NCBI RefSeq assembly: GCF_001659605.2
Contig: NC_035169.2
Span: forward strand, 12,935,999-12,999,998
Length of the DNA stretch: 64,000 nt
Reading direction: 5' to 3'
Source: Manihot esculenta
Taxonomy: Eukaryota; Streptophyta; Magnoliopsida; Malpighiales; Euphorbiaceae
Shown: positions 34,101 to 43,002 of the stretch, in pieces
How the letters are laid out: every line of letters begins with the position of its first letter
How positions within the stretch are numbered: the stretch's first letter is position 1
Notes under the pieces: generated by a model
Told to the model about the DNA's origin: nothing
The model's database searches: none
Seen by the model: the letters and a program-made list of their open reading frames with translations, nothing else
Position numbers and translations under genes: made by a program

Positions 34101-36077
34101 TCTGATCAGTGTGAGGAAAGCTTTGAAGAGCTAAAGAAAAGGTTAACGTCAGAACCGGTGTTAGCTCTGCCTACCAGTAATGAAGACTTCACAGTGTTTT
34201 GCAATGCATCCCGTGTGGGACTAGGTTGCGTGTTGATGCAGAATGAGAGGGTAATTGCTTGTGCTTCTAGGCAGTTGAAGAAGCATGAGTTGAATTATCC
34301 TACACATGACCTAGAAATGGCAGCTGTGATCTTTGCACTCAAGATGTGGAGGCATTACCTTTATGGGGTTAAATGTGAGATCTTTACAGATCATAAGAGT
34401 TTGCAGTACATCTTGAGTCAAAGAGAATTGAACCTCAGGCAGAGAAGATGGGTAGAACTGCTTAGTGACTATGATTGCAAAATTCAGTACCATCCGGGTA
34501 AGGCAAATGTTGTGGCAGATGCCCTAAGCTGGAAATCACTTGGCAGTCTATCCCATGTTACAGCAGAGAGAAGACCGGTGGTGAGGGAATTCTGTAAGCT
34601 TATTGATGAAGGGCTGCAGTTGGAGTTGTCTGGTACAGGTGCTTTGATAGCTCAGATGAGAGTGACACCCGTGTTTCTAGAGCAGGTGGCTCAAAAACAG
34701 CACGAGGACCCCGAGTTGGTGAAGATAGCCAGAGCAGTTCAATCAGGCAAGAATGAGGATTTTCGTTTTGACCACAAAGGGATTCTCCGCTATGGGAACA
34801 GGTTATGTGTACCAGATGACGTGAGTTTGAAGGGGGACACTATGAGAGAAGCTCATAATGCCAGGTACAGTGTTCACCCTGGAGCCACCAAAATGTACCA
34901 GGATCTGAAAAGAGTCTATTGGTGGCCAGCTATGAAAAGAGAAGTGGCACAGTTCGTGTCCGCCTGCGAAGTATGTCAGTGGGTGAAGCTGGAACATCAG
35001 AAGCCGGTTGGAATGATTAACCCACTGCCGATTCCAGAGTGGAAATGGGAGAATATAGCTATGGATTTCGTGGTGGGGTTACTGGCAACGTCCAACAGAC
35101 TAGATTCCATATGGGTGATTGTGGACAGACTGACCAAATCTGCTCACTTCATCCCTGTCAGGAGTGGCTACTTTGTGGACAAATTAGCGCAGGTGTATGT
35201 GGACGAGGTTATCAGGTTGCATGGGGCTCCTATTTCAATAGTGTCAGATAGGGGACCCCAGTTCACCTCCAGGTTTTGGTGGAGTCTGTAGAATGCTATG
35301 GGCACCAGGCTAGACTTTAGCACTGCTTTCCATCCTCAAATTGATGGACAGTCAGAGAGGACCATCCAGACTATAGAAGATATGCTTAGAATGTGTGTGC
35401 TAGATTTTGGTGGTTCTTGGAGGCAGCATCTACCTTTGGTGGAGTTTGCCTACAATAACAGCTATCATTCTAGCATAGGGATGGCTCATTATGAAGCTCT
35501 TTATGGGAGGAAGTGCAGGTCATTTGTTTGCTGGGAAGAAATGGGAGAAAGGGCCTTAGCAGGGCCTGACCTAGTAGAGATCACCAGCAGGGTAGTGCCT
35601 ATTATCAGAGAAAGAATTAAAACTGCTGTGAGTCGGCAGAAGAGTTATGCAGATGTCCGCAGGAAGCATGTAGAGTTCCAGGATGGAGATATGGTGTTGC
35701 TCAAAGTGTCTCCTATGAAAGGGGTGATTCGTTTTGGGAAGAAAGGTAAACTAGCTCCACGGTACATCGGACCCTTTGAAATCTTGTAAAAGATTGGGAA
35801 TGTATCGTACAAGTTCGTATCAGATCCGGTCTTCCATGTTTCTATGATATGAAAGTTTGTGTCAGATCCTGGCAAGGTTCTTAATGAGCCTAATGTGGAG
35901 ATCCTAGAAGATCTCACCTATGTTGAGCAGCCGGTGCAGATCCTAGACACGCAGATCAGAAAGCTGAGGAACAAGGAAATCTCGATGGTGAAAGTCCTTT
36001 GGAATCACCACAACATAGAAGAATGTACCTAGGAGACACGAGAGTCTATGCTCCAGCAATACCCCTATCTCTTTTAA
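31124..36077 (+). pseudogene. Element E gag-pol polyprotein (broken)
   Basis: Aligns end to end with the intact polyprotein of F. Gag starts at ATG 31124, but the sixth codon is TGA (31139, from CGA). Frameshifts occur near 31400-31470, 31640 and 31960. From 32000 the frame is open through a CX2CX4HX4C knuckle ([14 protein letters not shown]) and protease (MDPGAS) to TGA at 33419, from TGG. A short deletion near 33520 shifts RT, which then has FIDD at about 33761. The first RNase H aspartate is Asn (FCNAS). Integrase keeps its DDE but has TAG at 35289 and TAA at about 35787. A deletion near 35820 and a TAG at 36030 follow. Most nonsense codons fit C-to-T or G-to-A transitions. Confidence 0.9.
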
Positions 36078-36170
36078 GGTTAGTGTTTTGGTGGTTATGT
36101 GCTTCCTTATTGATATGTGTGTTATGACATGCTTTGCTTGTGTGTTGAACATTCGGGGACGAATGTTCTT

Positions 36171-36183
36171 AAGGGGGGAAGAA
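36171..36183 (+). other. Polypurine tract of element E
   Basis: AAGGGGGGAAGAA directly before the 3' LTR. The identical tract occurs in H and, on the minus strand, in F. Confidence 0.85.
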
Positions 36184-37192
36184 TGTAATACCCAGCTAAA
36201 CCCCAGCATCGGAATTCCTACCTTCCGGCGGAATCTCCGTTGGAATCCAGGATTTCTCGGATGTCGGAGCCTTCTAGAAGGGTAAAATAAAGGTTTTCTA
36301 AAATGTTTTATAGGTTTTTATGGTTTTAATGAAGAAAGAAAATTGAGTTTTGAAAGAAAATGTTTTGGAGGAGAAACCCAGGTTCGGCCGCCGAACATGG
36401 TGGAGTTGCGGAGGCACTTTTGGCCTCTGAAAATGGTCTGGCTAGCCACCTATAAAAGGCCCCCTGTCCGAAAATGGGCGAGTTTTCTCTCTCCATTTCC
36501 GGGCAAGGTGAGTCTCCACCACCCCCTTGTTGATCTTGTGTTTTCTCCTCAAATCCTTCAAGATTTTTATGAGTTTTTACCATGTTTTGAAGATTTTAAG
36601 CTAAGATCAAAGTTTTGAAGCTTGGAGACCCCCGGAGCTCATTCCTCCATATCTCCAAGTTTGGGATCGCATCTCCTCTCGATCTTCAAGAGATAAGTGT
36701 AGATCCTCATCTTCTCTTATGTTTTTAAGTAAGTTTTATGAAGGGTTAAGGGGTTTTGATGCATGTTTAGGCTAGTTATAAAATGTTAGGGTTTATGTTA
36801 TTTTAATGATAAATGTGATGCTTAATGTGATGTTTGTTGGGACATAGACTAGTTTTATGCCCCTATATGCTTCAATAAGTGTTTATGCATATTTTAGAAT
36901 AGTTGAATGCATGTTGGGATGTTGGGATGGCTGAATGTGGGATGGTAGAATCGGGTTCTGCCACCCAGGAGGATCCAAGTTCGGCCGCCAAACTTGCCAG
37001 GGGAGGCAGTTTTCGCCGCCTAAACTCGCCCCCGAAAGTTTGGACTTTCGGCTCTGGAGGGGAGTTTCGGCCGCCGAACCTGCCCCTGAAAGTGGGTGAC
37101 TTTCGGCTCTGGAAGGACCTTCGGCCGCCGAACCCTGCCCCCGAAAGTGCTTGACTTTCGGCTCTGTGGGGACCTTCGGCCGCCGAACCTGC
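36184..37192 (+). repeat. Element E 3' LTR, first 1009 bp
   Basis: Collinear with the 5' LTR from TGTAATACCC up to the C2 insertion in the TTCGG array. It includes a TATA box at 36451-36458 and a mutated donor at 36693. The rest is missing. Confidence 0.88.
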
Positions 37193-37990
37193 TGATACGG
37201 ATCCAATAGGGCAAATTTCTAACAATGGTGTGGAGCAAACTTATGTCATTCAAATGGATCTAAAAGGAGTTCAAAATCATATTCATATGATCCATATATA
37301 TTTGGGGCATGCTTCAACTCATATGGGACAGATTTGGTGCAACACTTGCAATCATAGGCTTAGGGAGCCTAATCAAACCTATGGGCTAAAACTACACAAA
37401 GGGAAGCCTAAAGTGAAGATCAAGTAAGGCTTTTGTGAAGATTCAGCTTTGTTATGATGGGCTTACTATATTTTTATTATTTAACACTTGTTCTATTTTA
37501 GCTTTGTTTGGGCTTGTATTCTGGCCATACTTTATCTTTTAAGTTTTAGAGTGTTGGGCCATGTTTTAGGCTTATGTTTTAACACTTATGTGTTATTTTA
37601 GTGTGTGATTGGGCTTGGACCTTATGTGTTTAAGTCAGGTCCAAGAAGAGTGTCTTAGGGTTTTATTTGTTTTTCTCCTTACTATATAAGGATAAGAAAC
37701 AATTGTAAGAGGCAGCTTTTAATCAAAATTTCAGAATTCTTCTCATGCCTTTGGCGTGTATTGCTTTGAGTGAGAGTGAGGATTTACTTTCATCAATTGC
37801 ACCAGGAATCTTGGCTTACTTATCAACTATTCGTTGTGGTGTTTGTCAGATTCTCATCTAAATCCTTCGTCATTGGTGTTTCAGCTTCTCTAAGTGTGGG
37901 GTGCCATAGGAGGTGGGTTTATCAAATCTTTGGATTCCATATCTACTTGTGCGTGTGGGTTTGAGGCTTGTGCCATAGGGTTCCACGTCA
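37193..37990 (+). repeat. C2 5' LTR (798 bp)
   Basis: Begins TGATACGGATCC and ends TTCCACGTCA. TATATAA at 37683-37689. The reading frame of the LTR-encoded extension is open up to 37427. Confidence 0.9.
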
Positions 37991-37992
37991 GT

Positions 37993-38005
37993 TGGTATCA
38001 GAGCC
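37993..38005 (+). other. Primer binding site, initiator-Met tRNA (C2)
   Basis: TGGTATCAGAGCC two bases after the LTR, as in C1. Confidence 0.85.
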
Positions 38006-38644
38006 AAAGTGAGGTAAATTCTAATTTATCTTAGGATCTAGGGTTTTTGAGTTTTCATTTTCTTCCTTGTTGTTTTTGGTGAAAGTTTGTGTGTCCATGG
38101 CTGCACCTTCTTGATTATTAATCATAAAAAAAAAAAAATTCGAAATCCAAAAAAAAATCGCCTTTTTCTTTTCTGATTCTATTTGTGGGATTTTGATACT
38201 TTCCTTTTTGGGTGGATTTAAGTAGATCCATATTTAATTTGCGTTGAAGTGAATTAAATGCAATATTTTTTGTTCAAGTTCGTTTTTATTTGATTTCTAA
38301 GTTTCTTTTTTGGTTTAAGCTTGCTTTTGCTTCCTTTACATTGCTGGAGCATTGTTTGCTTGTGTCTATACTCTAGGTGATATTTTTCAAGTAGCACAAA
38401 ATCTAGTTCATGTGTTACTTTCCAAATTGTCAGTGTCTTCTTTCTAGTTTTTGCGCGCTTCCTTCTTTCTTTAGGATTTCTTCTTTTTTCATTAAACGCA
38501 CCTTGTGGTTAGTTGGTTGACCTTAGTTTCTGAAGTGCAATTGAAGAATCAGCAAAAGAATGGTAAGAGTGCAAACACTTGAGTACTTTCTTTTTTAACA
38601 CAATATTTGCTAGTCCTTTTTGTTCTTTGTTGATTTAAGGTAGG
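38006..38644 (+). other. Leader of C2
   Basis: Same as the C1 leader but with 277 bp removed between AAAAATCGCCTTT and TTCTTTTCTGATTC. The apparent splice donor after the primer site and the acceptor just before the ATG remain. Confidence 0.55.
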
Positions 38645-40144
38645 ATGAGTAAAGACAAGAATGTGGTGGATCGTACTGATGGAAGTGAATCGAATATGGG
38701 TAACGATTATAAGCTCTTTAAGAAGTCAGTCAGTGGTGAGTTACAAAGGCTCAATAAGACTCTTGAGAGGTTAACTGGAACTATGGAGAGTTTGAATGTC
38801 TCACAAGCTTCCACTTCTACAAGAATACCTCAAAGAACTCTTAATTGCAATAATGACTGTGATGATTCAGATGTGTTGGTTAATAATGTGTTGCTTGATG
38901 CACATTGTGAGATGCTTATTGCTAGGCGTGCTCTGAATATGCAGGTTAAGAAAGAAAGCCTAGAACAACGGGAAAACATATTTCACACTAGGTGTTTGGT
39001 TAATGGAAAAGTGTGTACTCTCATTATTGATGGAGGTAGTTGCACAAATGTGGCTAGTGTGTATATGGTGGAGAAATTGGGCTTGGCTTCTATTGAACAC
39101 CCTAAGCCATACAGATTGCAATGGTTCAATGATTGTGGTGAGGTTAGGGTTACACGCCAGGTGGTTATACCATTTTCTATTGGTAGGTACAAGGATGAGA
39201 TATTGTGTGATGTGGTACCTATGCAGGCAAGCCATATGTTGTTGGGTAGGCCGTGGCAACATGATAGAAAGGTGCAACATGATGGTTTCAATAACAAGTA
39301 CTCCTTCACTCATGAAGGACAGAAGGTTATACTCGCTCCTTTATCACCTCAAGAGGTATATGTTGATCAAATAAAGATGCTGGAGAGGGAGAGGGAGGCT
39401 TCGGCCTTGGCCACAAAGGGGAGTGAGAGCTTGAATTCTACGGAAAAGATGAGAGAAAAGAGTGAGTTTGAGGGTAAAGAGGCTGGAAAAGAATCAAGAC
39501 TAGTTCAAGGAGGGAAGGTGGAGAAAGAAAAGGAGAAAAAAGAGGCTAAAGTTCCAATCTCAACTTCCATAGAGATTGAAATTGAAGAGGAAGTTGTAAT
39601 GCATGAATCTAATGTAGTTGTTGTTGAGAATTCCATCAATGAACTTATGGAAGAGGTTGTGAATGATGAGGGACATAGGGAGCACGTGATTGATGAGGTG
39701 GAAGAGGCGAATGAGACTGTTTTGGAACTTGTAGAGGAGAATGGGTCACATCCACAAGATCTTTCTATGACTAATATTTTTATGCCTAGTTCATTTGTTC
39801 TTGATGTGCAGGTTGTTGATGAAAACATTCATGACGAAAGTTTTATCCTATTTCCACCTATTCAAAAGGAGGTCTTTAAAAATACATGGGTTCCTAAAGC
39901 TTTCCTTGTTGACATAAATATTAGTAAGATTCGAGGACAAATTTTTTCTAAAGAAGGAGAGAATGATATGGATCCAATAAGGCAAATTTCTAACAATGGT
40001 GTGGAGCAAACTTATGTCATTCAAATGGATCTAAAAAGAGTTCAAAATCATATTCATATGATCAATATAGGAAGATCTGACTGCTGCAGTGTGGGCACAT
40101 CTTTAAACAAAGAAAGAAGGATCTGTGATTTGAATTTCAAATAA
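38645..40144 (+). CDS. C2 gag-fragment/retropepsin protein, 499 aa with foreign tail
   Basis: Same architecture as the C1 protein: a coiled-coil-like N-terminus, retropepsin with IIDGGSC (Asp129) and LLGRPW, and a charged tail. Here the LTR codon after DPIR is CAA, so the frame passes 40 residues further into the 3' LTR. It then crosses the rearrangement junction at about 40069 and ends in 25 residues encoded by B-type LTR (from GRSDCC on). The last 25 residues are therefore an accident of the breakpoint. An open frame of about 475 codons of genuine element sequence in two independent copies suggests that the source element encodes a protein. Expression is unproven. Confidence 0.8.
   Translation: MSKDKNVVDRTDGSESNMGNDYKLFKKSVSGELQRLNKTLERLTGTMESLNVSQASTSTRIPQRTLNCNNDCDDSDVLVNNVLLDAHCEMLIARRALNMQVKKESLEQRENIFHTRCLVNGKVCTLIIDGGSCTNVASVYMVEKLGLASIEHPKPYRLQWFNDCGEVRVTRQVVIPFSIGRYKDEILCDVVPMQASHMLLGRPWQHDRKVQHDGFNNKYSFTHEGQKVILAPLSPQEVYVDQIKMLEREREASALATKGSESLNSTEKMREKSEFEGKEAGKESRLVQGGKVEKEKEKKEAKVPISTSIEIEIEEEVVMHESNVVVVENSINELMEEVVNDEGHREHVIDEVEEANETVLELVEENGSHPQDLSMTNIFMPSSFVLDVQVVDENIHDESFILFPPIQKEVFKNTWVPKAFLVDINISKIRGQIFSKEGENDMDPIRQISNNGVEQTYVIQMDLKRVQNHIHMINIGRSDCCSVGTSLNKERRICDLNFK
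39964..40069 (+). repeat. C2 3' LTR fragment (106 bp)
   Basis: Begins TGATATGGATCC and is collinear with the LTR start until CATATGATCAATATA, then changes to B-type LTR. The break has short A/T microhomology. Confidence 0.85.
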
Positions 40145-40214
40145 TCTCCTGACTGAGCTTTCCTTATTTGCTTTTGCTTCTGCACTTTCCTCATTTGAAA
40201 ACTTTCCTTTTCTG
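40070..40214 (-). repeat. Fragment of element-B-type LTR
   Basis: 145 bp matching 12983-13128 of element B in the same plus-strand order (GGAAGATCTGACTGCTGCAG to CTTTCCTTTTCT). Neither end is an LTR terminus, so it is a rearrangement scrap or filler. Confidence 0.88.
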
Positions 40215-40586
40215 GCTAGAGAAATCCGATGTGCCTCCCATCGGATACCCTAGCCCCTGTGGGTAGGGTGGATACTGAGGTGGGTAAGCAAAACCCGAGG
40301 CCTGAGCGCCTCCTTGTGACTCTCCCATACCCTCTTCTGACATGCTCACACTCAAACTCCCATCCCTTCTCTGATCATCTTCCTCTGTTTTCCTCACCTC
40401 TGCTGACATTCTACCCTGATCTGTTCTCCTTCTGTTTATATTAAAAGACCTTATAGGGTCCCTTAATGTTCCTTCTCTGCTTGTTCTACAAGACCTAGCC
40501 TTTGGCAGAGCAGGGGAAAGGGCACCCATGCCCTCATTCTCAGGTGGAGCTCCTGTCAATCTAGCGGATCGACGTGAGCCTCGCAT
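40215..40586 (-). pseudogene. Element G gag, N-terminal fragment
   Basis: Starts at ATG 40586 ([12 protein letters not shown]) and matches the Arg-rich and Pro/Tyr-rich gag N-termini of E, F and H up to GYPMGGTSDF. There it runs into B-type LTR sequence. The capsid, knuckle and all enzymes are missing. Confidence 0.85.
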
Positions 40587-40971
40587 CCAGTTTTAGAAAA
40601 GCAACATACAACACATAAACATTAGCATCATATGGTTCATGTGGAAACACATGAACCCACATCATACATAGCATATCATTAATGCACATGCATAAAGTCA
40701 TGGCATTACACATCATCATCAAGATAGGACTCTACATCCTATCCTAGTGGATATGATTTTTCCTATTATGCTTGCCCTTCTATACCATCTATGTAACGAC
40801 CCCAAATTGGACCGTCACCGGCGCTAGGATTCAGGTCGGCTTAAGGCCGCCAGAACCCGTAGCAAGCCTGCTATACTCTCTGTGTACCTGTACAACTCAT
40901 ACATGATCATACATTTTTTGTGAAAAAGAAAACTCTTTTCTGGCCCAAGGCTTAACCTGTGCATGCACTAT

Positions 40972-41020
40972 CTCTGTACTCTGTACTCTGTACTCTGTAC
41001 TCTGTACTCTGTACTCTGTA
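40972..41020. repeat. CTCTGTA microsatellite, 7 units
   Basis: Seven perfect 7-bp units (49 bp). The other LTR of F has five units at 48293-48327. Confidence 0.95.
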
Positions 41021-41417
41021 CCCCTGACTAGAGCTTGCTCTAGATGGGTTCATTCATACCTGTTAAGCCTGGTAGTCCACATACAGTAAAACATATACAT
41101 ATACCGATCATGTACAACACAATAGATTTACAACTACTAAGTCAAGCACATATATAACTATTACATCTCTTTAACAGTACATGTCCACTCTAGACTATTA
41201 CATTTCTCTTTATTCTTTCTCTGAACCCTGCTGGACTGTCCCTGTACACGGTATACTGAACCTGCAAAACTGGGGTTAAGGGAGTGGGATGAGCTCTATA
41301 GCCCAGTGAGTAGAACAGTAAAACAATTCATTAACAGATGCTCTCATGGAATGCGTCATAACACAAACATTTCACATCAAGAGTAAACCTGTCACCACAT
41401 AGTCCCAGTAACTCTGT

Positions 41418-41602
41418 GCCAGGGCGTAGTCAAAGGCTCCTGGACTTCCTGTCATATATGTATATGTGTATATAACACCATTGTACTTACCATTGCCAGG
41501 GCGTAGTCAAAGGCTCCTGGACTTTACTATATACCTGCCAGGGCGTAGTCAAAGGCTCCTGGTCTTTGCTATACTTGCCAGGGCGTAGTCAAAGGCTCCT
41601 GG
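41418..41602 (-). repeat. CCAGG...CCTGG hairpin-like repeats in the F LTR
   Basis: Four near-identical 26-bp copies of GCCAGGGCGTAGTCAAAGGC followed by TCCTGG, each able to pair CCAGG with CCTGG, separated by variable spacers. The same array is at 48725-48909. Related but different arrays occupy the corresponding place in the E, H and solo LTRs. Confidence 0.85.
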
Positions 41603-42924
41603 TCTTTCTGTCTGTGACTATGGGATCATTCAGCATTTACCCACATCAACAAATAACAATGCAATGCAACATATTCGTGGATACTAATGCAATCAACTTA
41701 TGGCATAATCATGATGCATGAGATATGCGAAAACAAGTCTTTGATCAATTCAAAAAGCATTAAGTTTAGTTCCACTCACCTCTGGCTATCTGGACTGACT
41801 GACTCTGCAGGCTCTGAAAACTCTGGAGCAGTACTCACTGCTGCTCTCTCTGGTTCCTCTGCTCTGTGCCTACACAGATAGACTCAAATGAGGGACCAAA
41901 CATACTCGGACATACCGCTAAACATCTCCCCTTAAAACCCCTTAAAACACCTTAGACCAAACATAGAAAACATGCAAAGGAAGGCTGGACAGGGTACTTT
42001 CGGGGGCACCTTCGGCGGCCGAATGTCCCTTCCAGAGACGAAAGTCAGGCATGTTCGGCGGCCTAACTTGGACTTTCGGGGGCCGAACCTGAGTTCATCC
42101 AGAACTCAGTTTCGTGCACAAGGACGCCTGCTAATCCCTCCATCACCTGCTCAGACCTCAACACATGCATTTAACCCTTCTAAAACATGCATAAACACTT
42201 CAATAAGCATAAAGGAGCTTCAAATAAATTAAACTCCAACAAACAACACACAACAACCATACACAAAGCATAGGATCCATACACCCTAATATGGACAACT
42301 TATGCATACTCAAGCACAACTCCCCTTTCCCATCATCAAACTCATTTAAAACATGATAAAAACAAAGGATTCACTCTTACCTTTTGAAGAACAAAGGCTG
42401 GCGTGACCCCAAACTTGAAGAAAAGAAGATTCAAGCTTCACAAGTTCTCAAACTCCACAACTTCTCAAAACTAGTTAAAACTCACCATAAACTTATTTTT
42501 CTTTGAAAGATTTGCTTAGAAACTCAAGAAAATCACCAAGGAGAAACATGTGCTTGTTCCTGACCCAAAGGAGAGCTTAAGCACCTCCATAGTCGGCCAT
42601 ATCCACTTAAAAAAAGTGAACCACCGCTTCACGTTCAGTGGCCAAAGCTACATGTAACACCTCATCACGTTCGGGGGCCGAACATTGAGTTTAGGGGGCC
42701 GAACATGAGCTACTTTAGGCGGCCGAACTTACACTTTAGGGGGCCGAAAGTGGCAAAACTTTCCTTAGCCTTGTTTCTTCACAACTTATTCCTTTGCTAA
42801 AACAAAAGCTTAAAACATCTAAAAACATTTTAGAAAACCTCCACTCTCCCTTCAGGGATGCTCTGACATCCTCGATTCCACCGAACGATAGGAATTCTGA
42901 TGTCTGAACATGCCGGGTATTACA

Positions 42925-42937
42925 TTCTTCCCCCCTT
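42925..42937 (-). other. Polypurine tract of element F
   Basis: AAGGGGGGAAGAA on the minus strand, directly before the 3' LTR. Confidence 0.88.
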
Positions 42938-43002
42938 AAGAACATTCGTCCTCGGATGTTCCTAAAACAAATTGGAAACATACAAAAAGGAGGAAACGAA
43001 CC

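Larger units (their letters stand above)
28755..37192 (+). mobile_element. Element E: degenerate Tekay/Del chromovirus with truncated 3' LTR
   Basis: Consists of a 5' LTR of 2107 bp, primer site, broken gag-pol, purine tract and the first 1009 bp of the 3' LTR. The 3' LTR is interrupted by C2, and its remainder is not found beyond C2. The left flank is GTGAT; the matching right duplication is lost. Domain order and the chromodomain-like tail place it in the same lineage as F and H. Confidence 0.88.
37193..40069 (+). mobile_element. Element C2: second gag-fragment/protease element, truncated at its 3' LTR
   Basis: Has a 798-bp 5' LTR, primer site, 654-bp leader, one long frame and only the first 106 bp of the 3' LTR. 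The left flank is CCTGC in E's LTR; the right duplication is lost with the truncation. Leader and frame are collinear with C1 except for a 277-bp leader deletion. A different insertion site and separate mutations show it is an independent insertion, not a segmental copy of C1. Confidence 0.9.
40792..42924 (-). repeat. Element F 3' LTR (2133 bp)
   Basis: The plus strand runs from TGTAACGACCCC to CGGGTATTACA. It contains seven CTCTGTA units, four GCCAGGGCGTAGTCAAAGGC repeats and a CG-rich TTCGG region at 41995-42085. On the minus strand it has the donor AAAAG/GTAAGAG at 42380. Confidence 0.93.

Noticed and set aside
36872..37225. Overlapping 77-117 aa frames on both strands in the TTCGG arrays, with Arg/Pro-rich repeats
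   Set aside because: They arise because the CG-rich repeat lacks stops in several frames. They recur in every LTR copy in different frames and match no domain.
41418..41602. CRISPR-like array of regularly spaced repeats
   Set aside because: Eukaryotic LTR context, spacers not unique (shared with the other LTR), few units and no cas genes.
41687..41881. Identical 64-aa and 86-aa frames at 41687/48994 and 41972/49279 as conserved genes
   Set aside because: They are identical only because both lie in the near-identical LTRs of F, and they run against the element's direction.
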